64,000 nucleotides of DNA from contig CM030366.1 in the NCBI GenBank assembly GCA_017893485.1, positions 47,242,283 through 47,306,282 of the forward strand, given 5' to 3'. Positions 55,812 to 64,000 of this stretch are shown piece by piece (position 1 is the first letter of the stretch; each line of letters begins with the position of its first letter). Under the pieces are notes generated by a model. It had not been told where the DNA came from, did no database searches, and saw only the letters and a list, made by a program, of their open reading frames with translations. This stretch comes from Hemerocallis citrina. Taxonomy: Eukaryota > Streptophyta > Magnoliopsida > Asparagales > Asphodelaceae. The translations under genes were made by a program, and so were the position numbers.

Positions 55812-58731
55812 GTATTTTAAATTAAAACTTCATTTGGTTGAATTAAACTGGGATTGCTCCAAAACTGCCTAAGATTTTATCAATAACAGTAAACATATAT
55901 TTAGCATAATCATACTCACAAATTGTCCCGCAAAGACTCGAAGCGCCACCACGCATCCAAAGCCGCTAGTATATCCTTCCCGAATACATTCGAAAATCCG
56001 ACGCTACCACCATGTAGAGAATCCCTCCATTAGTCTACTCCTCACTTTAATTTGGAATTGACAAAGAAATGGAGGTGGATTTTGAGGTGGGGAAGAATCG
56101 TCGATGGGTTCGTTTGGTTCGGAATGGAAGGGGAAAGGAAGGAGAAGAAGAAGGAAGAAGGGAATGGGCAGTCGGGGTTTCTTTCGATCGTTGGCGCGAA
56201 CGGGAGGAGGAGAAGGGAGAAGGAGGTCGGGGGTTTCCATGGGTCGGGATGGGGAAACGAACGGGAGTGGAGAAGAAGAAAGGAGAAAGGGAGAAGAAGG
56301 AGAGAGGTGGGAAGGGGTTTTATAAATAAATAAATAAATAATAGATAAATAATTAATATAAGGGGAATATTACATATAAGCCCCAAAGTCCCAATACATT
56401 TCAAATAAACCCCAACTCTCACTCTTTAAACTACTAACAATCAAAAATACATAAAATTGTCTCATAATAACCCTCCAAAAGCATAAAATAAGATAGACAG
56501 TATATCTGATATTTCTCGATAAAAATAATTATTATCGGAAAATACATATTCGCGCGAAATTCTCAATCACGCACACATTTCGATGCAAAATAGCCATATG
56601 CTATTTTTCGGGTCGTTACAGAAACAGATCCAGCTGATCACATTGAGGCTTCAAAACACTCATGATGGTTCACAGCGCCTCGGATCTCCTTCTCTGCCGT
56701 GCATTTTTTGCCACCCTGAGAAGCCCCACACGGGAATGGTTCACCAAACTCACCCCTAGTTCAATTTAATCCTTCTGCCAGCTCACGCTTTCTTCGTGAC
56801 CAGTCGAAAGGCAGAGAAAGTGCCTCCTTACTGGGCCTCAGACAGATCGACGGTGAATCCCTTCGAGATTTCGTCTAGAGGTTTACGGCCGAAGCACAGT
56901 TGATTTCCTCCCTCGACGTCGGGGTAGTAGCAGCGACCTTTCGGCTCAATGTCCGCCATGACTTGCTAAAGGTCTCCCTGACCAAGAAGCCACCCATCGA
57001 CTTTCCCGTCCTTCTCAATAGGAGTGAGAAGTGCATCGGGGCCAAGGAGGCCCTCCACCCCGAGGGTCAGAAAGGATAACCCGCTAAAGGAAAGAGGACG
57101 ATGGATGACTCCGAGACTCCCAAGAAGGACCAGAAAGATGCCTCGGGACAGAAGTGCCTACCCCAGCATCTGCGGTTCGATAAGTTCACTCAGCTTAAAG
57201 CGAGCGTATCAGCGATCCTGATGAGAATAGAGTGTGACGACATACTCCACACCATCCTCTGTCTAACAACCCCAACTAAAAGAGAGACGAGCGGTTCTAC
57301 TGCCGTTTCCATCAGGACCATGACCACGACACTGATAACTGCCGAGCTTCGAATGACGAAATTGAGGCCCAGATCCGGAGAAGGTACCTTGCCAAATTCA
57401 CTCGGAATGGTCTGAGAGCCTCTTCGCCCCCTCTGGGAGAGAACAAGCGTCCAGAGCCAGAGTTCGAGCATCAAAACACTGAGAATCTGGTCATCCTCCA
57501 CTGCATCCACGGAAGACCCATAGGAGGAGAGTCTAGCTCCTTCCGCAAGGCCTTCATCTAGGAGGTAAACTCCGTTCACAATTTCCCCCACCCCCTCCCT
57601 CCAAGGTCTTAGGTTGGTGGTCTCTTTGTCGGACAAAGACCTCGAAGGTGTCTGAGTGCCGCACTGTGACACCTTGGTCATAAGCCTTGCGCTCACCAAT
57701 CACAAGGTCCACCGTATTCTCATCGACAATGGAAGTTCAATGAACATCCTATTCCTAGTGGCCTTCGAAGCCATAAATATCTCTCGGAAAAGACTAAAAC
57801 CAGTAGGGTACACCCTCCATGACTACTCCGGTGCCCCAGTCCACATCGAGGGAATCGTTACCCTGGAAGTTAGTGCATGGAAATCCTCAACCTCCCGAAC
57901 GGAGGCAATGGACTTCAGGTGGTCGATGTCAAAGCCGCTTATAATGCCATCCTGGGCTAACCCGGCTTCGCTTCCCTCTAGGCGGTACTCTCGGCCTACC
58001 AAATGCGCATGAAGTTCCCAACCAAGCTTAGGCCTGTTACACCGCCACGGTGGGGGGCACTGTCATTCTTCTCGAAGTGGCGAGTTCCTGTCAGACCGAA
58101 GTTCAATAGGTTCCGAGCTGGTGGATGAGCTGGAGGAAATCCCGTTCTCCGGGTTTGAACCCATCAAAAGCTTAAAAATGAGGAAGTCTCTTCCCCTGCC
58201 TCAAGGGGAAAATATCTGTTGTATCTGTCGGAATCGAGACCTATTAGCTTGGATAGCATCAGATATGCCAGAAACATCCAAGAACATCAACATGCATAGA
58301 TTAATGGTCCACCCAAACTCCAAGCCGGTACAGCAGAGATGCTGAAAGTTCGCCCCTGAAAGGCAATAAGCGATGAAGGAGGAGGTCGAAAAACTCCTTT
58401 CGGCCTGTTTCATCCAAGAGGTCAACTACCCAGAATAGTTGGCTAACGTCGTGTTACTCAAAAAGTCTAACAGAATGAAGGATGTGCATCGGCTCTATCG
58501 ACCTCAAGAAGGTCTGCCCGAAAGATCCTTTCCTTCTCCCCAGCATCGATTCCCTTATCGATGCTACCTCCGGTGACGAATTGTTGAGCTTCATGGATGC
58601 CTACTCTGATTTTCAACCAGATTTAGATGTTCTCCCCGGACATTTTGAAGAAGACTTTTATCACCAATCAGGGGCTCTACTGCTACAGGGTCATGCCCTT
58701 CGGGTTGAAGAATGCAGGAGTCACTTACTAG

Positions 58732-60221
58732 TGTTGATTGTTGTTTTTGATGATTACAACACAATGCAAAGTTGTTGTTCTACTTCTTACATATTATAGG
58801 ATATACAAAGGCAAATGTTCTAACAAGCTTCTTAAAACAAGTTGATTAAGCAGAGCTACAAACAAAGTTCTTATAGCTAATTGATCAAGAAAGCTACAAT
58901 GTTGCCAGCTTACAAGAAAAAAATGAAGGCTAAAAGCTATCTCAAGACTCAAGACTCAAGAACAAGACATATGCTTCAATTTATTGTATTAAGTGTCTTG
59001 TAACAATTGTAACCTTTTTATTTTCTTTGAGTCTTAGAAATTCTGTACAAGCCTTGTTACACACACTCACACATTATCTTTAAAGTAATTGAGTATTTTT
59101 CAAACTTAAAAAGATCGAAACAAAGATTGAAAAAGCTCAGCTGTTAAGTACCAGCCGACCGCCATAAGGCACCAGTCGACTGTCTTAGTACGAAACAGAC
59201 TGAACTTATTCAAACTCTGACCAGTCGACTCATAACGGCAACCCAGTCGACTGTTCAAGTCATTTCAACAGTTTGTTGATTTCAAATTTTGATTTTTCGA
59301 GTTCAAAAGTTTATTTCCGTTGGTTGACAGTTGGTACAACTGCCTGTCAACGTCCAGAAATTCTAACTCTATAAATAGAGAATAGAAATCACTTGGAAAA
59401 GGTTAACAACTTATTTTTCCAAGCTTTTGTTTCTCCAGTTCTCAAGCTTTTGGTTTTAACAAGTAAATGCATTCAAAAGCATTCACTTTCTAAGTCTTGG
59501 TTCTCTGAAATCAGTCTAGCATAATAGTGATTTCGTTTTAGACTGATTTCGAAAGTTGACCTAATAGCCACGCATAAAATCACATCCACAACAAGGCTAT
59601 AGGTTGATTGTAAACTTTTTGTTGTTGTTCTTCACTCTCGGGTTGTGAGAGTGGTTTCCTCTCGGTTGGAGAGTAGGACTCTAGGGTGTAGAGTCAGATT
59701 TTCACTCTTGGTGGAAGAGTGGGTTGCTTTCTCTAGTTGTGAGAAAGGACTACGGGTTGGACAAGGTTGTTGTCTAACGCCATAGGGTGTTCTTGTAATT
59801 ATTTCAAGAATAGTGGAAAATCTCAAGTGGGTTGCTTGGGAACTGAATGTAGGTAGGGAGGACCGAACTAGGATACATCATGTGTACTCTGTGGTTGTAT
59901 CTCTTTGAACTTGCATTTCACTTTCTTGCTTTTTAAGTTCTCTGTAAAACTTGTCTGGACAGTCAACTGTGTCTATTTGTCAGTCGACTGGTCAGACTTG
60001 TACTACTTTTTCTGTAAACTTGCGTGATAAGTCGACTGGCTCTTCTATAAGTCGGCTGATCAGACACGCTTTAAAATACTCTTCTTTACTGTCGCTCCAG
60101 TCGACTGATTTATCTCTTCAAGTAGACTGGTCAAAAGAAAAGTTTAATTCTGCATTTATTTTTTATAAAACACTATTCACCCCCCCTCTAGTGTTTCTTG
60201 CCTTGCCTACAAGATCCAAAA
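58732..60221 (+). mobile_element. Solo LTR of a SIRE-like Ty1/Copia element
   Basis: It interrupts the reverse transcriptase of T3 with ACTAG duplications at 58727-58731 and 60222-60226; removing it restores the TYxRLVN motif. It starts TGTTGATTGTTGTTTTTGAT, as SIRE/Maximus LTRs do, and ends in the CACCCCCCCTCTAGTGTTTC type of 3' end followed by about 20 further bases, so the right terminus is not a clean CA. TATAAATA lies at 59370-59377. It carries CAGTCGACTG at 59173, 59244, 59981 and 60098, plus variants near 59220, 59961, 60030 and 60052. Confidence 0.82.
59370..59377 (+). promoter_or_regulatory. TATA box in the SIRE-like LTR
   Basis: TATAAATA in AACTCTATAAATAGAG, about 640 bases into the LTR and downstream of the first palindrome group. 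Confidence 0.6.
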
Positions 60222-62439
60222 ACTAGAGGCTCGTTAATCGGGTTTTCAAAGAGCAGATTGGTCGGAACATGGAGGTCCATGTCGACAACATGCTAATTAA
60301 AAGCCTCCGGGGCAAAGACCACATAAGCGACCTGGAAGAAGCCTTTGGGGTCCTGAGGATGCATAATATGAGGCTCAATCCCTCCAAGTGTGCCTTCGAC
60401 GTCACTACAGGAAAGTTTCTCGACTTTATGGTCAGCCAACGAGGGATAGAAGCTAATCCTGAGAAAATTCAGGTCATCCTGAACATGGCCCCTCACAGGA
60501 ATGTCCAGGAAGTGCAATGGCTCACCGACTATCTGGTTGCCACAACCATTTTCTTTTGAGGTCGATGGAAAAGTCCCTCCCTTTCTTCAAAGCCCTACGG
60601 GAGGCGAAGAATTTTGAATAGGGGAAGCCTCAGTAATAGGTTTTCAATCATCTTAAAGAGTACCTCTCCAATCTCCCTCTCCTCAGTAAGACAAAGCCAG
60701 GCAAGGTGCTATACCTCCACTTTGAAGCTTCGAAGCAATCCCTCAGTGCGGTCTTGATCAGGGAAGAAGACGGAGCCCAAAATCCCATCTACTATGTCAG
60801 CAAAATCCTCCGCGATGCCGAACTTCAATACACAAAAATGGAATAGGTCAACTACGCCTTGGTCATGGCTGCACGACAACTCCATTCAGGTCCTTATGGA
60901 TCAGACACTATAGTAAGTCCTCCATAAACCTAAGACCTCTGGCTGCCAAATCAAATGGTCCATTGAGCTGAGCTAGCAATATAAAAGCTATAAGCCAAGG
61001 ATGGCCATCAGGGGATAGGCACTCGCCGAATTCATAATCGAATACACCATCCTTGAGGTCCCCAACAGAAGATGAGCTTGTCTGGGAAATCTACGTGTAC
61101 GGATCATCTTGTGAAAAGGGTAGCGGGGCCAGATTCATTTTAACCGGTCTAGACGGATTTGTACTCCAATACTCCCTGCGCTTTAACTTCAAGGCATCTA
61201 ATAACGAGGCGAAATATGAGGTCCTGGTAGCTGGATTCCTCCTAGCCCGAAAAGCGGCGGCCAAATGGGTCAAAAGCCTTCATCGACTCCCAACTCGTCA
61301 ATCAAGTATGCAGACAGTATGAATCCCATGACACACGAATGGTCAAGTATTTAGCCCAGGTCAAGCTCCTCTTACCCGACTTTGAGGATGCCTCCATCAC
61401 CAGGATCTCTCGAGAAATCAACAGTTAAGCAATCATTCTATCCAAATTAGCGTCCTCCTCATTCAAAGGTTTAGATCGTACAGTCCTAGTGGAGGTCCTC
61501 ATTTTAGCTATCGACTATTTCACAAAATTGGTCGATGCGGAGCCCCTGACCACTATCACTGAGCAACAGGCCCAACAATTCTTCTGGAAGCACATTGTCT
61601 GCCGATTTGGGATTTCTCAGATCCTCATCACCAATAATGGTATCCAGTTCGCAGGAAAGGGCTTCTGCAAATTTTGCGAAGGCCTAGGAATCCAACTATG
61701 GTTCTCCTTCGTCTCACACTGTCAGTCCAACAACCAGGCCGATAATGCCAACCGACCAATCCTCGATGACCTCAAAAAGAGATTATACAAATCCCCAAAG
61801 GACAGTGGGTCGACGAGCTACCCAGCGTACTGTGGTCCTATCGCATGACCAAGAGGATCCCCACGGATGAGTCCCCTTTCAATTTGACCTTCGACATCTA
61901 GGTAGTAATCCCCTTAGAATTCAGGTTGCCATCATCACGAGTCATGAGCTTTGATGAGGATTCAAATTCAGACGGCCTCAAGGTGAACCTGGACCTCCTT
62001 GACGAAGTTTACGAAAGGGCGACCATCAGAAGAAATGTCTACCATCAGCGGTTAGAATGATTTTACAATCAGAAGGTCCGGCTCTACAACATCAAAGAAG
62101 GCGATCTTGTGCTCTGGCGACTCGAGATATCCGAACCGAGAAAAAAGGGAAAACTTGTGCCCAACTGGGAGGGCCCGTACAAGGTCTCTAAAGTGGTCTA
62201 TCCAGGTACATACCAACTTGAAGACTTGGGGGGCAGGATAGTCAAGAGGACCTAGAACGCATAACACATGATGAAATTCTATGAAGGATCCTAGAGGTCA
62301 ACACTTGTAACGAGGTGCCAAAAAGCCTATGCATGTACTTTGCCCTTCGGCATCCAATGAATATAAATCTAATTTTCATTCCAAATTCAACTTTTTGGTT
62401 CACTTGCATTGGGCCCTGAGGCCCCGCCTCAATGCCAAA

Positions 62440-62930
62440 ATTTTCAGACCCAATCCCTTCAGGATGGCATCCGACGCCGAAGGCTTCAACGCCAAAACCC
62501 CCGTAGGATATCCCCTTCAGGACGGTATCTGATGCCGAAGGCTTTAGCGCCCAAATCCTCGAAGGATATCTCCTTCGGCATGCCCTTCCAAATGGTATTC
62601 CACGATGAAGGCTTCAACGCCAAAAAATCATAGAGGATCTCCTTCGAGCTGGCATCCGATGCCGAAGGCTTCAATGCCAAAATTCCCATAGGATACCCCT
62701 CTCGGGGTGGCATCCAATACCAAAGGCTTCAACGCCAAAGTCCTCAAAGGATATCTCCTTCGGCATGGCATTCGACGTCGAAGATTTCAATGTCAAAAAT
62801 ATTTAATACTACCTCCTCGGACCCACCCCTCGGGATGGTGTCCGACATCAAAGAACTTCATCGCAAAAATCATTGATGTCCCCTCGGACCCATCCCCCCA
62901 GAATGGCATCCGAAGCTGAGAGTTAAGATC
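62440..62930. repeat. About 59-bp degenerate tandem array after T3 pol
   Basis: Around eight units contain GATGGCATCCGACGCCGAAG, GGCTTCAACGCCAAAA and GGATATC-like words with variable spacing. It is in the same relative place as the arrays of T1 and T2 but has no visible sequence similarity to them. Confidence 0.85.
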
Positions 62931-64000
62931 CAAATATTTCTGTTCAGACCCAATAGTTTGGGAAAGAATAGAATGAATGAGAAATATATTTTGAACCACT
63001 TATGAAAACAATGGAGAAATCAATCTAAATATTTACGCGTCCAAAAAACAATGTGCAAACGACACTCATGCAAACAAAAAAGTAGGAGCAAAAAAACTTT
63101 TTATAAAAAGGGAAATGATTACAAAGCCGGTGGTGACCAGTCTGCAATTGGCAAGTACAACAAGACAAGTGAGCTACTACCTAAACCCTATTATGGTTGT
63201 CTTGCACTACAGCACCAATTGTCGCTACTCGTCAGACGCCACATGGTCATCTCGCACTTCAGCATCAGCCCGGGACCACCTGGCACCTCGGATCATCACC
63301 ATCTCCAACGCCTCGAGAGTAGAAGAGGCATCACAGAGACGAAAAGTGATGATGATGAAGGGTACTCGAATGGCCGAGTAGGGAAATGATCCCTACAAGG
63401 GATTAACTTTTCATGCAAAAGAGGCATTATGCATGTACCCCTTCCCCGACAGCAATCCTTCATCTGGAGAGAGTTGTCTAATGGTGGGAACTCTCTGGTC
63501 TCAGCCCCGACTAGGGACATCAGATCCAGGAATCTGGGATACCCTTGCAGACCCGAAGAAGGAGTACCCTGATCCTCTCCAAGCCTCAGTGTAGCAGTAG
63601 CATCTGCACGAGGGGTTCTAGCCAGAAGGCCCCACCAAGTACTTAAGGAAAAGAATCAAACAACATTGTCTCCCCTCGGGACCCAGTGGGTAGAACTTCA
63701 GTTCTTGAAATCTTGGACAAGAACAGGTTCCCTGATTGAATACCGATTCCCGGTGGGACTGAGCCCAGTCGCTCTAGACACTTCCCCACCATCCTCGACC
63801 TTCAGACGGTTTTTTTGGCTGCTACATGTAGGCCCCAGTGAGTACTGAGAAATCGCAAGACGAAGATGGAGTTAGAGAAACTTGTGAGTCAACCAACCAG
63901 TGACAACGGATTTTACAGACACCACGGAGAACTCTCCGACTTCCCGATTTTATTGCAGGCAACGCTACAACTCCCTAGGCACCTCGAATGCCTCAACAGG
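62931..64000. other. 3' region of T3, nothing recognised
   Basis: No antisense accessory gene, polypurine tract or 3' LTR could be supported. Frames of up to 112 codons on both strands have no recognisable motif and overlap one another. Confidence 0.45.

Larger units (their letters stand above)
42798..56620. mobile_element. Element D: solo-LTR-like unit, TGTAGCGCCCC family, containing Athila
   Basis: It starts TGTAGCGCCCCGATTTCC and ends GGGTCGTTACA, with perfect GAAAC duplications at 42793-42797 and 56621-56625. Removing it restores the gag sequence of T3. Without the Athila insert it is about 3.8 kb. It is related to A and B at its 5' end (GTGGCAC-like word, AAAACTTTTTATT). A second TGTAGCGCC start at 42954 hints at internal duplication. 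It has no coding sequence; 55817-56620 is low in recognisable content apart from A-rich and GGAGAA-rich stretches. Confidence 0.9.
42106..62294 (+). pseudogene. gag-pol: gag-pol of T3, multiply broken
   Basis: Coding pieces are 42106-42797, 56621-58731 and 60227-62294. Gag starts with Met-Ala-Pro-Met and resumes after D with the DPADH-type motif. Protease DNGSS lies near 57726-57740. Reverse transcriptase is cut at the TYQRL motif by the copia LTR; after it the catalytic YVDDM reads HVDNM. The first RNase H has EAS where Asp-Ala-Ser is usual; the second has VYGSS for VDGSS. Between the second RNase H and integrase (about 61495) roughly 190 codons, including the zinc module, are missing, and the frames are fused. 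Stops and frameshifts are frequent. Confidence 0.88.
41561..64000 (+). mobile_element. Decayed Tat-lineage Gypsy element T3 (3' LTR not seen)
   Basis: 5' LTR 41561-42033, degenerate primer site, gag from 42106, interrupted by D (42798-56620) inside gag and by a copia LTR (58732-60221) inside the reverse transcriptase, pol ending near 62294, then a roughly 59-bp tandem array. No 3' LTR start is visible before the window edge. It is on the opposite strand to T1 and T2 and is the most decayed of the three. Confidence 0.88.

Noticed and set aside
56042..56422. Proline- and leucine-rich or glycine-rich frames of 70-126 codons
   Set aside because: They come from a GGAGAA/CTTCTC-rich low-complexity stretch of element D, are open in several frames on both strands and have no motif.
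62931..64000. Antisense accessory gene of T3
   Set aside because: I looked on the minus strand for the transposon-like domain or coiled coils seen in T1 and T2 and found no similarity; frames are short and overlapping.

Overview
This is nuclear DNA from a flowering plant with a repeat-rich genome. I recognise no host protein-coding gene. The window is almost entirely LTR retrotransposons inserted into one another, plus two small DNA transposons (MITEs) with clear target-site duplications, a scrap of plastid DNA and a decayed endogenous pararetrovirus. The species cannot be told from the sequence.

Layout. (1) 1-11421: Tat-lineage Ty3/Gypsy element T1 on the minus strand, cut by the left window edge. 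It has a 5' LTR at 10830-11421, a 1902-codon gag-pol frame with only two nonsense codons, and a block of genes on the opposite strand (1-3724) downstream of pol. (2) 11422-19090: AT-rich intergenic DNA, LTR fragments, a plastid-derived insert near 14217-14389, short tandem repeats, and a minus-strand endogenous caulimovirid-like remnant (17232-19090, resuming at 40059). (3) 19091-40053: a three-level nest. Solo-LTR-like element A (target duplication ATTTC) contains its relative B (19987-37718, TAGAC), which contains complete Tat element T2 (23295-37305, 581-bp LTRs). (4) 40059-41560: rest of the virus remnant, a Mutator-type MITE (9-bp duplication) and a hAT-type MITE (8-bp duplication). (5) 41561-64000: decayed Tat element T3 on the plus strand, interrupted by solo-LTR-like element D (42798-56620, GAAAC), itself containing a young Athila element (45821-55811, GTATT), and by a SIRE-like copia solo LTR (58732-60221, ACTAG).

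How the parts work. Tat gag-pol carries gag, protease, reverse transcriptase, an RNase H lacking its first catalytic aspartate, a second RNase H with an intact active site, and integrase. T1 and T2 also carry convergent antisense genes: an N-terminal domain like the plant 'putative gypsy type transposon' family, followed by several coiled-coil terminal exons. All of these exons start in phase 0, which suggests alternative terminal exons. Tandem repeats lie both upstream of the antisense gene (120-bp units in T2) and between the two convergent transcription units (110-119-bp units in T1 and T2).

Most unusual signal. The palindrome CAGTCGACTG occurs at least 21 times by eye, in clusters. It is found in the Athila LTRs, in three inter-domain stretches of the Athila polyprotein, in solo-LTR elements A and B, and in the SIRE-like LTR. 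These are unrelated families, and in the coding region the motif falls in more than one reading frame, so the shared feature is the DNA and not the protein.
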